Source: Gnetum montanum (lineage: Eukaryota > Streptophyta > Gnetopsida > Gnetales > Gnetaceae). Taken from it: a DNA stretch of 63,539 bases. Below the pieces are notes generated by a model. The model worked only from the letters and a program-made list of their open reading frames with translations. It had not been told where the DNA came from and searched no databases. Shown here piece after piece: positions 1-10,579 of the stretch; position 1 is the stretch's first letter, and each line of letters begins with the position of its first letter. The stretch spans positions 67,892 to 131,430 of the forward strand of contig MNCI01027046.1 in NCBI GenBank assembly GCA_015680685.1. The letters run 5' to 3'. The position numbers and the translations under genes were made by a program.

Positions 1-1237
1 GATCTCCCTCTCCATTATACTTAGTCAACTACGGCAATGAAATTCCTTTTGGTAGAGTCAATGGTGGCACTGAAGAGCTAATCAGATCATCCTGATAAAA
101 ATCCATCACCTTGACTTCTTCAGTGTTTGCCATTTTGCTATGCTTTACCTCATCGATCAACACTTGCATCATTTTTCTAGCCTCTACCCATTCTTGGGCA
201 CTAGGTGGACCAGCTGGTTGATTAGATTGAGCATGATAATAGTTAGATTATTGTGTGATTTTTGGGAAAGATGACTACAGGGTTGTTGATGGTTGTACTT
301 GAGGAACATTCATGGATGGGATTGTAATAGGTGGTATGCTATAATGAGCCGGTTGATGTTGTTGAATGATAGGTGTGGGCCACTGCCCAGTTACAAGTTG
401 TGAGGAAACACCTTGAACCTATTAAGTTGAAGTAGTGAAGGTCGTTCCTTGGATTTGCACTCGTGATGTGTAATGGGCATATGTAGAAGCGGGTATCACG
501 AATGGCATCCCAATTATTTGGATTCGGAAGGTCGCTCCCATATTAGCTTGAGAGGGGAGTTTTTGGGATTGTCGTTGTGAGAGGGAGGGTAAAGTGGTAA
601 TCGAAGGAATAGCAGGGATGGGCATAGTGAATTGGGTGTTGGTCGTAGGGAAAGTAGGCATAAGGCTAGGTGCTTCCTGTTGAGAGACAGGTGCTTGGGT
701 GCTTGTAAATGCATGAAGAGACATAGTCTCTCCCGTGAAAGGGTGGAATAATGGGTTTGCATAAGTATGAGGACTAAGAGTGTGGTACAAATCCCCATGT
801 TCAAATTGAGTCATGAAGTCATCTTCCTCATCTCCATTTTGAGGCTCTACAGTGGGTTGCCGCAAGGTTTGATTCCTTACCATGAGAAGCTGGGATATGA
901 GTTCATGGTAGGATTCAGAGAGGGGAATCACATCATATGCTGAAGGGGTAAAGTTATGGCCTCCCTTATAGATGAGTTCGTAATGTCATTTTACTTCCAT
1001 TTCCATGTGATCAATGGGCAAGTTAGCTTGGATCTTTACGCAGATGAAGTTGTATTGTTCTAGGGTGAGAATTGTATAAGTGGGGTCCTTGCCTTGTAAC
1101 CTAAGTGATTGGCGAGTTGGCCCTTGAGGGTTCATCTCTTCAACGGCGACTATGGGTTTAGTTGTGGTCACAGGATTTGAAATTTCGGTATTAAGGTCAG
1201 AAATAGGCAATGTTGCTCTGATTTGAGAAGATTCCAT
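1..1237 (-). pseudogene. gag of element A (Tat-type), 5' part, with stops
   Basis: Structural capsid-type polyprotein of a Tat-lineage element, read leftward from the ATG at 1237. The N-terminal 80 codons share the pattern LEQYNF..VK.QANLP with C gag (CYNFLCAKVQANLP). A Pro/Thr/Ser-rich stretch follows (about 420-930). A basic/acidic helix ends in VMDFYQDD at about 97-115, the entry to the conserved gag core seen complete in B and C. Stops at about 983 and 421, and others nearer the edge, break the frame. The family assignment is firm through its two relatives; no function beyond gag is claimed. Confidence 0.75.
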
Positions 1238-1249
1238 GTGTGTAACTGG

Positions 1250-1515
1250 CTTGACTAGCTGAATTTATGTAAGCAGGGTGTGCAAGCTGAGCTTGAGAAA
1301 GTTGGGCGTATGCAAGCTAGCTCAAGCAAGCTGGGCATACGCAAGCTAGCTTGAGTAAGCAGGGTAGCATGTGCAGCTGAGCTTGAGCAAGCTGGGCATA
1401 CACAAGCTAGCTTGAGCAAGCTGGGCAGTGTGTGCAGCCGAGCTTGAGCAAGCTAGGCATACGTAAGCTAGCTTGAGCAAGTAGGATAGCAGGGCAGCGT
1501 GTGCAGCCATGTAGT
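1250..1515. repeat. Imperfect tandem repeats in the leader of A, with CAAGCTAGCTTG palindrome
   Basis: About four degenerate units of roughly 60-90 bp lie between gag and the primer-binding site. Each contains GAGCTTGAGCAAGCTGGGCA and the self-complementary core CAAGCTAGCTTG, so each can fold into a hairpin. The same core recurs in this element's LTR near 2640 and 3675-3700. No coding potential is credible here. Confidence 0.8.
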
Positions 1516-1949
1516 GTGTTCACTTTTATGAGGGAGGTACAGCATACAGAGTGTCTATGCTTAAAAATATAGCGTGTGCACGCTGGGATCAAAGGCACAG
1601 CACGTGTACGTTGAGGATAAGGCACGACGTCTGAAGATAGCGCATAGCGTCGAGAGACAAGGCAGAATGTCTGAAGACAAGGCACATCATCTATAGGCAG
1701 AACACAGTGTTTCGGGCAAAAGGTAACATCTAGAGGCAAAGGACAACATGTGGACGCTGAGGGCCATGTATGGATCTTGAAGAGGGTACAACGTATGAAC
1801 GCTGAAGAGAGTGCAACGTATGGATGCTGGATAACAAGCAGCATATGGACGCTAGGCCACAGGCAACTGGTAGACACTTGACATTGGATGCTGGACGTTG
1901 GATAGTGGGGAATGTGACAACGTGTGTACGGAACGTAAACAAAATTCGA
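1516..1949. other. Remainder of leader of A, no gene
   Basis: Noncoding 5' leader with degenerate short repeats (AAGGCA.., GCGTATGGACGCT..). A long open frame crosses this stretch, but it continues through the primer-binding site into the LTR and is not a gene. Confidence 0.6.
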
Positions 1950-1966
1950 CCCTCCTTCTAGCGCCA
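1950..1966 (-). other. Primer-binding site of A
   Basis: On the minus strand the sequence is TGGCGCTAGAAGGAGGG, five bases inside the LTR end. The same 17-mer, with changes, follows the 5' LTRs of B (27381), C (55118-55134) and F (18459). It differs from both the iMet site of the copia element and the Asp-type site of D and E. I do not assign the tRNA. Confidence 0.75.
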
Positions 1967-2498
1967 ATTTCTGTACTTTCCAAAATCGTTGGCGTAAGGC
2001 TGGAAGAAAACGTATGCCGAAAGATCTCCGGAGAGACACAGATGACCCTACCTTCACGTGAGGGCAAGCTAGAAAAAAATGAAGGGAAAGTGCCTTGGAT
2101 GGTCTGCACGTAGATCAACCAAGGACTTCCTTAAGTGTACATTATGGCCTATGCTAGGGTTATCGTCAGAAATGTAAAACGAAGAGTGTAATGCAACAAA
2201 ATGTAAATGTGATATACAATGTGTAATCGTACAGAGAATGTATTGCAAAAACGTGCGATAAAATAGAATAATGAAGACAATGAATTAGAATAGCACAATG
2301 GAAGGAAAAATGAAACTGTGTTATATCAATTAACAAAATGTGCACTTGTCAAAACATAGTTGCATGTCTAGATTGCAAGTCAGACGTTAAGCTCTGATGT
2401 GTGGTGTTTGCAGGTGCTAGGAATCACATGCGTCTAGGCTCAGGATTGCTAGTTTTCTTTTTTCAAATTTTGCCAACCTCGTTTATGTCAATGAACAG

Positions 2499-2510
2499 GG
2501 TATTTATACA
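2499..2510 (-). promoter_or_regulatory. TATA box of LTR A
   Basis: Minus-strand TGTATAAATACCC. The core TATAAATACCC is conserved in LTR B (26684-26693) and in the 3' LTR of C (39345-39360), which marks it as the family promoter. Confidence 0.75.
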
Positions 2511-2889
2511 TTTTGCTAGGCTCAGGAGTAGGATTCATGAATAAGGTCAATGGCTGTGAGATCCACGAAAAATGGATCACATGATAGGTGTACATAGGCA
2601 GACTACGTTCTAGGCCAGGTGCACTGTATCTTACAATGCAAGCTAGCTTACGCTCATGGAAGCAGCGTAAGAGCTTGATGAGCTCACAGATGGTGAAGCT
2701 TACAATGAAAATTTACAATGAATTCCAAGAGGGATTGACTCTGGCTCACTTGAAACTTCATGGTCTCTTGAATTGACTGCTGCATGATGTCAATTTGAGT
2801 GGTTTGGTAGCTGTTTGAGGCATCTCTACTTCACCAGGGCTCCCATCGTGAGTTGATTTGGTCCTGGTGTGTCCTCAACGTGCATTGGA

Positions 2890-3530
2890 AGTGCTTTTGC
2901 TTGGTCGTGACCAGTGCTCACGCTGGGCTCACGCTGCCAGTGTGACCTTAGTGTGACCAACTGGAAGTGACACATTTTCAGCTGAATCTTGACCTCTAAC
3001 GCATGTTCTTTGAAGTGCAATTGCTGCCTGCTCTCCAAGGTGGCTTGGATGCTAAACTTGAGTTTGTTCTTGTGTTGATTTGAGCCACTTTTGACAAGTC
3101 ACGCTAGGCTCACGCTGTCAGTGTGACCTCAGCTTGACCCCAGTGTGACCTAGCCAAAATGTTGTGTTTCATGCTCGAATTTTGATTTTCTGGAGCCTGT
3201 GAACAAGTAGAACTGTTGCCTGTCCTTGGGGGTTGAGTTGATGCTGAAAATTGTGCTTAGGGCTACTTGATTTGACCTATTTTTGTTTGGTCACACTGGG
3301 TTCACGCTCCAACATGACCCTAGCGTGACCTGGGCATGAGTAAACAAATCATGTGATTTTGAGCTTAATTTTTGAGGTTCTAGAGGCCGGGAGCTACAAT
3401 GAACATCAGTAAAGCTCAAGGGAAGTCTGCATGCTCGAATTTAGACTATTTGGACTTGATTTTAGGGCTCTGAAAGTTGGTCAATTTGTACTCACACTGT
3501 ACTCATGCTGGGCAGCATGACCTCAACATG
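2890..3530. repeat. Hairpin repeat cluster in U3 of LTR A
   Basis: At least four degenerate blocks (near 2915-2960, 3095-3150, 3290-3335, 3490-3525) combine CTCACGCTG with inverted CAGTGTGACC or CAGCATGACC. Each block can fold back on itself. The spacing is about 170-200 bp. Confidence 0.65.
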
Positions 3531-3808
3531 AGTAGCAAGATTTGTGCAATTCTGACTTGACATCTTGGGTTCTAGATGCTAAAACTTGGAGTAGTCATCA
3601 ATGGGCCCCGAGGGGGCTTTGCCCATTCAAATTAGGACCATTTTGACCTGATTTGGAAGCTGTCAGGGTTGGTCACATTGAGAGCAAGCTGGCTTGAGCA
3701 AGCTAGAAGTGAGTTCCATGCCTTAGTCAAGCTTTGCCTCCTGAATGCCGAAAGAGCTTGAGTCGTTCTTGTTTTGAAGTACCTAAGCTAAAATTTTGTG
3801 GTATTTCA

Positions 3809-3813
3809 GTAAC
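3809..3813. other. Target-site flank of A (GTAAC)
   Basis: Five bases next to the LTR start; in element sense GTTAC. The undisturbed site is visible in element E at about 57623-57632 (GAAGGTTACC). The second copy of the duplication should lie left of the window. Confidence 0.6.
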
Positions 3814-5758
3814 CTTCGAGGTATTTTCCATCTATTTAATCATGGGTTTAGTGCACACACCCCAAACTCTTACAGATGTGACACTACTGGGCAACATCAT
3901 TTAGGATGGTCTTATTGGCATATCTCACATCCGCCATCATTCTCTATGTTTGAATCTACAACTTCCTCAATGACAGCAACTTTTCCCTCACCCTAGTTAC
4001 ATGCATATTCAACTTCTTTCTTTTTCATTTTGTCTCGATCACTACCCTACTCTCTAGACTCCTCTACTATTTTCAGAATGGTTTGAAATTTATCATCTAG
4101 GGATTTTCACATTTGATCTACCTTTGCCGATATTTCTTATACAATTTTTTGAATGGGCAAAGTCTTCCTATTCACCATCTCTTCAAGTGGTGACTCTTCT
4201 TCATCTTTACAAAATCTAACTTCCTTCTTTCGAAGGGAAGGATCTCTATTGTATTCCTCTACACTTTCTCTTTTCCTTAACTCACCTTCCTCTTTGACAA
4301 CTTGCTCCAACAATCTTTGTATTTGATGGTCTCTGAGCTCAAATAACCTTCCTTGGGCATAAGTCCCAAGGGTTCTTCACATCTCGTACCTAAGCCCATC
4401 TACAATATGGCATAGTTGTTCTCTTTGCAAGTAACCATGGCCAGGGCAACGATGTAATATTGCATAATATCAGCCCATGGTAGCATCCAATGGTTCATGT
4501 CTTCCTTGTTTCCATCCTCGGATTTTCTTACATAGGTTGGACACTTAAGATTACGTTTGATACTTATCATTGAATAACTCCAACATGGTACTCCATTGAC
4601 GAATGGATTCTGGTTCTAAGGATCGGTACTAGCTTTCCGCTTCCTTGATTGGTGTCTGTGAAAACAACTTTAGTTTTTGCCACTTTTTTTCTATATTTTG
4701 CAAGGCACATGCATTTTGAAACACTTGTAGATGGTTTTGAGGATCAACATTGTATCCTCCTACAAATCATGGAATGTTGTTCATGTCTTGTCTTTTGATC
4801 CTACTATCCTTTTGGTGCCTTGTTGGAATCCTAACAACCTTTGTTATCTCTAACATACTTTGGGTGGCAAGTAGGGGTTCTTCATGATCGTATTGTCTCT
4901 GGCATCTATGATGCCTATGTTGTTCCCTACTTTCCCTTCTTTTGTCATGTGTTTCCCTGGAATGTCCTCATCCCCTTTCTCGACTATTTTGTCTATGATC
5001 TTTGTTTCACTTACAATTGTCCTCATGGCCTTTCCCTTTGTAATTGTGTTTAGATTCTGAAGGAGAGGGGAAAGGCGAAGGAGATGATCAAGGTGAAGAG
5101 GAAGGAGGACTGGCACCATGACGGTGTCTATCACTTTCTCTTTGGTGGTCACGGCCTCGGTCACGATTATGATCGGAATGTTCGTTGTTCTCATGTGTTC
5201 GTGTTCCTTTTTCAAACCCTTTGTGTCCATTGGTATCAAAACCTAGGTTATGAATGGTTAAGTGAAGATTCTAATACACAACTCCTTGACTAAAGTCAAC
5301 AAGAGGAACATCATTATGTGAAAAACCTCCCAAGGCAAGTTCACCACCCTCGTTTTCACTTATGACATACAGGACATCCTGAGACCACTTTCCCTTCAGA
5401 GATTTGTAATGTCACTCCTATTGTAGGTCCCTTTGACGTTGTGCCTCCATGGGTCAATAATCTCTCGAATCTTGTTCATGCACAATGTACTCCGATTGTA
5501 AGTGTTGCATACCAATTCATGTGAGAGTACAAAGAAGCATGCTTAGGATTGAGCAATTGGGGGGTAACACTATGTTACCTTCTAAATCTTGCCAACGTAG
5601 TTGTTCATCCTAGTGGACGATAAAGGTAAATTCTTGTATATACTCATCAAGATGAATGTATACTAAGTGAAACTATTGGGATACTATACACTCCACCTCT
5701 GATTGTTCATGGTGTCAGACCTAAGCGGTGAAGCACTCTCATAAGAAGAAGGAGACAT
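3814..5758 (-). pseudogene. gag of Athila-like element D
   Basis: The frame starts at 5758 with MSPSSSYESASP, closely matching MSPSSYESASP of element E (38052). Downstream comes an Arg/Ser/His-rich stretch (about 4850-5300) and then the gag core. The core is homologous to E 56600-57640, including the positions matching E's cysteine cluster EICQYDHRKGC. The frame is broken by many stops and shifts. It ends where A is inserted. Confidence 0.7.
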
Positions 5759-5876
5759 GATTGATTATTCAGTGTGCAATACTCTCTTTTTGATGATTGT
5801 AAAACAACTAACCCTAAGGGTTTGTTCCAACAATAGAAAGATTTCCTAAGTTCTAATCAGTGCATAAACAACAAAG

Positions 5877-5894
5877 TCCCCGATAGTGATGCCA
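5877..5894 (-). other. Primer-binding site of D, tRNA-Asp type, degenerate
   Basis: Minus-strand TGGCATCACTATCGGGGA, one base from the LTR end. Athila-lineage elements typically use a site close to TGGCGCCGTTGCCGGGGA, complementary to tRNA-Asp. This copy and that of E (37917-37934) are decayed versions. Confidence 0.65.
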
Positions 5895-5895
5895 A

Positions 5896-6716
5896 TGATG
5901 AGCGACGAGGTACCCCTACGCCCAACCATATGAATACGAGCATTCACGCATGATCCAGTCAAACTCCAAGGACTAAGTGCTTATGTGTCTTCACAGAACA
6001 AGGATGGGTTATGCGATCATTATCTTCCCAAGCTTAATTGTACGACACGATTGTATGGTTAAGTAAACCTGAGGTATGTGATTTTTATGGCTTTTTATGT
6101 TTTATGTTCCTTGTGCTTCAAGTGGAGAAATGAAATAAGTGAGTAACTAATTTAATTTAACTAATCAACTATGCTTTAGCTAGTCCTAACACCAGCATCC
6201 GTTCCCACTTGCTGGACACATCCTGAACTAGTGTAACACTACTAGGATTACCAAACGCTAGTTGTTACTAGGTTACCAAGTGTTTCATATATGCTCGAAG
6301 TGGTCGTACTGAGTGTGCTTACTTGTTGAAAATTAATAATTCTATAAAAACAACATCAATTGACTAATGAAAGCGTTAAATAACTATAAATAACATTAAA
6401 TGCAATAAATAAGCTATTTTGAATGTTGCAAGGTTTATCACAAAGTTTGTCTTTATTTCTGGACACAAGGTGTGCTCAGGTACACAATACTTGAATAAAG
6501 ATCCGTTCACTCTATGACTCCTATTGTGGGCACTTAGAAATAATTCTAACTCTGGAAAGAAAAGACTGCAAGAGTTCAAGTAAGGGACTAAGAGACTAAC
6601 TACCAAACCAGGCACCCCAATCTCTTATTTATAGGCAATGAGACAGGCTCCGACATCAGGTGTTTGATATCACTTGGCGGGCTTCGATATCGTGAACCCA
6701 ATATCATGACTCATCA
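5896..6716 (-). repeat. 5' LTR of element D (821 bp)
   Basis: In element sense it starts TGATGAGTCAT at 6716 and ends GCTCATCA at 5896. It is clearly related to LTR H (23838-24718) and to the R/U5 part of LTR E (37265-37915), with shared blocks such as GCTCGAAGTGGTCGTAC. A TATA box (CCTATAAATAAG) lies at 6621-6634. Flanking bases at 6717-6721 are ATTGA; the partner copy is off-window. Confidence 0.8.
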
Positions 6717-7129
6717 ATTGATAAGTTAGCATTATGATGTTAGGAAAAAATGTATGAGGCAAAGATTGAAATTAGGAGGAGTTAGGTTTTTAAATGGTTT
6801 TAAATATAGAAAGGGCTTATAGATTAGTAGTACTATTTTATTTATTTTAAGCTGCCCGAAGAAGGCTATGACATCAACTAACATTCTTAAGCTGATATAT
6901 TAAGGTAGTGTTGGAAGCATAAGATTATCCCTAATATAGGTTAACAAAAAAATTAACTTCTAGTGAAAACTCATAGAACCAAAATTTAATTTTGTGAGGA
7001 AGCTTGATTTTTGGTTTTCTATGTTATCCAATACTAAGTTAAAGTTTGTTTAAAAACTTGGATACGAGAAGTTCAAGGCTAAATTTTTCAAAGATTAAAT
7101 GAAATGAACTGACATCATTACTAGCTACA
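6717..7129. other. AT-rich DNA, no gene seen
   Basis: AT-rich sequence right of LTR D. I see no open frame with family resemblance, no RNA gene and no terminal repeats. Confidence 0.5.
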
Positions 7130-8280
7130 TTATTAAAGGCTTGTAAAACAAAAAATTGGTTCTACAAAGGAGCACAAAATTAGTTCAATAGTTGAAGCAT
7201 GTATTATGTGCTACATTAGATTATGATTCACATAAACTCATGTAGTTAGTAAGCTTGTAGAACCAAAAATAAATTCTACAAACAAGCTTGTTTTTTGTTC
7301 TACCACATTAGCTAATTATGATTTGGCAATCGCAAGTATAGAAAAGAGTTGGATTTTATAAAGAAAAATCTTGTCCATGATATCATAATTCACATTAGAT
7401 CTTATTATTAAAAAGATGCATAGGATTAAATAATGGTTATATAATCATGCTCAAATTTACTTCCATCTACCACATACACTTCGAAAAAGAGCACAGTTCA
7501 TAAAAGTAAATATTGGTTCTATAAGAGAGCTCTAAATTAGTTCTATGAAACACATTAACACTCAATATAGAACGAACTTGTAGAACCAAAAAGTGGTTCT
7601 ACAAAGAAAATTTAATTTAGCTTTATAAGCCATGTTAACTCATAGAACAATCAAGTTGGTACTACCAAAAAGCTTGAACTTAATTCAACAAACCTAGAAC
7701 CCACCTTGAAGTGATAAACATAATAAACATATATACATACTAATTTTATTTTAATCAAACTTAGAAATTAAAGCTAAAAGAGGCTTAGCACAAAGAAGAT
7801 TCTAAGAATTTCAAGCCAAACCAACATTATAAAAGGATATAAAAGCCATGTAAGTAAGTAGTTCATAGAACCAGAGAATGGTTGTATAAAGAACTCATAG
7901 AATTGGTTCTAAAAAGATTGTTCAAGCTCTATAAAATCTAATTATGTGAAAGAAAAAGCTTTAAAACCTACAAAAGGAAAACGTAGTGTTATTAAGGCTC
8001 ATGTTCATTCTTTAAAGATAAGGTCACATAAAACTCCATATAAGAACAGGCTTTATATTACCAAATAATAGTTTTAAAGCAAGCTTTCTTTTTGGTTCTA
8101 CTAGCCATGTCATATCAAAACTATTAGAACCAAACATTAGTTATAAAAGCTCGCTTTAAGGTTAATTCTATAAGCTTGAATGAAATGCTACATGTGCAAA
8201 GAATAATTGAAAAGCTAGACTTATCATTTAAGCTCATAAAATAGGAACTTGGTTCTACAAAATGGTTCTAGCTACAACAA
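7130..8280. repeat. Dispersed hairpin repeat region (AGAACCAAA...TTGGTTCTA)
   Basis: About ten degenerate copies of AGAACCAAAAA and its complement TTGGTTCTAC occur in both orientations, often as close inverted pairs (for example near 7145, 7265, 7520, 7580, 7640, 7870, 7905, 8095, 8125, 8245). The spacing is irregular, 35-250 bp. The host element was not identified. The pattern resembles the hairpin-rich noncoding parts of elements A, B and C. Confidence 0.65.
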
Positions 8281-8286
8281 TGTATC

Positions 8287-8402
8287 AACTCGTTAATTTT
8301 TAATAAGAAAAATTATTATAAGTCAAAAACAATTATATCTAAANTAACTCGTTAATTTTTAATAAGAAAAATTATTATAAGTCAAAAACAATTATATCTA
8401 AA
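8287..8402. other. 57-bp exact duplication around a single N, probable assembly join
   Basis: Positions 8287-8343 and 8346-8402 are identical, separated by the only N in the window (8344) and one base. An exact repeat in otherwise decayed DNA, straddling an N, is what unmerged overlapping contig ends produce. Confidence 0.8.
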
Positions 8403-9959
8403 AAAAGTTAACAAAAGTGTTTGAAAAGAAAAGCTAAGTCATCAAGCTAGTCATATCAAAGCCTCTTAGGCCTTAATGATCTTGAAGAAGTAGCTTAAAG
8501 AATTAAGGATTATGCAAACATTTAGGATAAATGTTGGAGCAAGTTAACTCTAATATTAAACCACCTTCCAATGCTAAAATCCATAAATGATGAAAAGATA
8601 ATTAATTTGCTAGAAAATGAAAAAACTAGCTATCTTTAATTATTCAAGAGAAGATTACAAAAGGGTTCCCAAAACCCTCAAAACATCCAAAAACTCTCCA
8701 AAATACTCAAATGATGCTACAAAGCATGAGGCTATACAACCATGAAATGATTGTTCTTAATGTAAGATACAATCAATAGAGAGACTTTGCAACAACCTCA
8801 AACTTGAGATCTTAACTTACAAGTAAGATTAGAACACATCAACCAACACAAAACACAATTGATCTTGTAGCTACAACACCTATACACTCACTTACTCAAT
8901 ATGCTCTCTCACATTCTTGCCCAAGCATAAAACATGAACTTACATGAAATCCCCTCTCTTCTCTTTCTCTACCTCTTATGAGCACAAAACAAAATTCATT
9001 TTTATTAGAAAAAACAAGACAAAAATCTTATGCTGGTCATTTTATCCATTCCATGGAGTAGTCATTTATGAATAAAAAGGAGTGATTCTTGAAAATTTTT
9101 ATTTACATTGATATGGTTTAAAAGAGTACATTGGATTAAAACAATTGAATGAGTATTCATTGATTAAAAGAAGGTAGAAAGATTGAGTTATTTGCAAAGC
9201 CCCATAAAACCCATCCAAGATAGATCTCCCTGGGTAATTGGTTGAATACAGTCAGATCAGTGAAATGAAATTTTCAAAGCATAACATAGAGCAATTTTCT
9301 TAAAATGTTAAGGTTCACTCTTCCTCTCCAAGATGAAGTATAATCATTCTTGTTAAAACGGTGAGCAGCAAAGGGCTGTCAGCAGCAGCTGTTATATTCT
9401 CTGTGTTGTGTAATTTTTTTTTTCTTTTTTTGAAAACAAGAATTAAGTACTACAAGAGTCAAGCAAAATAGGCTTGAAATATATGGTAAGATATATGGGA
9501 TGAACTACATGGGTAAGCATTTATAAAACCAAAAAGAGAAGAGGCAAAGGCCGAATCAAAGATGGAGGCCATTATCACTGACATCTGTGAAACATCATTA
9601 AAAAGATAATATTTTTGAACAACTTATTCTGAATGTGGCCGGCAGTCATATCATTACAAACAATGATAAAATGAATGAGTTTGTGTACTTAAGAATCACT
9701 TCAATAGAATGCCAGTAAAATAAACGGCCCATAGAAATAATACAGTTGTTTAAAATCTTGAAGAATCAAAAGCTTATAAAGGTTCAATATATTTCTCACA
9801 AAATTTCGAGAGCTTAATTCTCATACCATCAATTGAACTTCCTTACTTTGTGGAAGTTAATTTCTCCGGGTTTATTCCTACACTAAAATTCTAAAACTTT
9901 AAAAAGAGAAAAACATACACATCTCTGCAGAACCCATCCTGATGATAGAACCAGGAATT
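8403..9959. other. AT-rich DNA, no gene seen
   Basis: Low-complexity A/T-rich sequence with a short T tract near 9414-9432. No recognisable protein, LTR or RNA was found on either strand. Part may be the 3' flank of the PPR pseudogene. Confidence 0.45.
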
Positions 9960-10215
9960 GTGAAAAGATGATGCCTGCTGAATCTTCTTCAGAGCTGTGG
10001 AAGACTTGGATCAAGTTCAGAACACCGAGTCCGTGTAATTGTATTTTTTCTGAGGAAGTCTTCAATCAAATAGCCCAAGCAGGTGACAAACATGGTGTTG
10101 CACGTTACTGTGCACAACATTTCATCAAACACCTGTCATGCATTCTTCACGTTACCACATTTTGGGCAATAAAATTGATCAATTCCTACTACACACACAA
10201 TGGTTTTTCGTTAGA
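9960..10215 (-). pseudogene. PPR protein fragment
   Basis: Read leftward, the frame contains CPKCGNVKNA, a stop, QVFDEML and CNTMFVTCLGY. This fits the plant pentatricopeptide-repeat signature in which a KCG segment is followed by ARQVFDEM and then by NTM..GY. PPR proteins bind organellar RNA and act in its editing, splicing or stability. The internal stop replaces the Arg expected before QVFDEM (CGA to TGA). Further stops follow by about 9990. It probably belongs to the same gene as the fragments at 10580-10709 and 17186-17390. The match is by eye, without a search. Confidence 0.55.
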
Positions 10216-10378
10216 TGTAAGCTAAAATGCAGAGATTGATGATTTCAGTAGCAGAGCTATCTTTTAAAGAAAGAAAAGAGGAGTACTAGAAAAAGGGGCA
10301 GATTCCACTCAAGTTGGAAATTCGATTCAAAAAGTAGCGAGTAGCTGGTAAGCACACAAGCGTCATACCCAGGAATCA

Positions 10379-10520
10379 ACATAGGCTGGGCAGCACATGC
10401 ATCCCCAGACTTCATCATTGTCGACGACGGTAATGGCCACAACGGCCTCGATTTTTAAAGCTTTAGAGAAATGAAAATCGTTGGAGGAAACACCATCATT
10501 CTGATTCCCCTCAATGATTC
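10379..10520 (-). pseudogene. Exon-like open segment in the PPR locus, product unknown
   Basis: A 142-nt open stretch on the minus strand is bounded by an acceptor-like TTGCAG (just right of 10520) and a donor-like GTATGA (left of 10379). Its frame reads ALKIEAVVAITVVDND and then EVWGCMCCPAYVDSW. Base composition is visibly less AT-rich than the flanks. I do not recognise the family. It lies between two PPR fragments on the same strand, so it may be a small insertion or a part of a different gene. Confidence 0.35.
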
Positions 10521-10579
10521 CTGCAACACATGATTACAAGGGTAGCAAGAAAAAAGAACATAAAATAAATATAATGAAC

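Larger units (their letters stand above)
1..3808 (-). mobile_element. Tat/Ogre-like Ty3/gypsy element A, 5' part, cut by the window edge
   Basis: The element reads leftward: 5' LTR (1972-3808), primer-binding site (1950-1966), leader, then gag running off the left end. It belongs to the same family as B and C: the gag segment at about 1-120 matches B near 28880-28970 and C near 53600-53690 (shared motif DFYQDD). The LTR begins TGAAATACCAC, matching TGAAACACCAC in B and TGAAACACCCC in C. It interrupts the gag of Athila-like element D at GGTTAC, so it is the younger insertion of the two. Protease, polymerase and 3' LTR, if present, lie outside the window. Confidence 0.85.
1972..3808 (-). repeat. 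5' LTR of element A (1837 bp)
   Basis: In element sense it starts TGAAATACCAC at 3808 and ends AGTACA at 1972, giving TG...CA termini. It has the same length class as the LTRs of B (1868 bp) and C (1784 bp). It contains a TATA box (TATAAATACCC at 2500-2510). Its U3 part (about 2890-3530) carries repeated hairpin blocks built from TCACGCT and AGTGTGACC. The 3' boundary is supported by the adjoining primer-binding site. The 5' boundary is supported by the clean return to D gag sequence at 3809. Confidence 0.85.
3809..6716 (-). mobile_element. Athila-like Ty3/gypsy element D, 5' part
   Basis: It reads leftward: 5' LTR 5896-6716, primer-binding site 5877-5894, leader, then gag until interrupted by element A at 3808. 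The LTR, primer site and gag are all related to element E (LTR end 37820-37915, gag 38052 onward and 56213 onward). The rest of D should resume left of element A, outside the window. Confidence 0.8.

Noticed and set aside
1407-2057. 216-codon open frame on the minus strand
   Set aside because: It runs from the LTR across the primer-binding site into the leader repeats of element A, so it cannot be a conserved gene. Openness comes from repeat composition.
4850-5239. 129-codon minus-strand frame matching a 151-codon frame at 56153
   Set aside because: The similarity is real but reflects the same shifted frame of two related Athila gag genes. The gag frame itself is the Arg/Ser/His-rich one.
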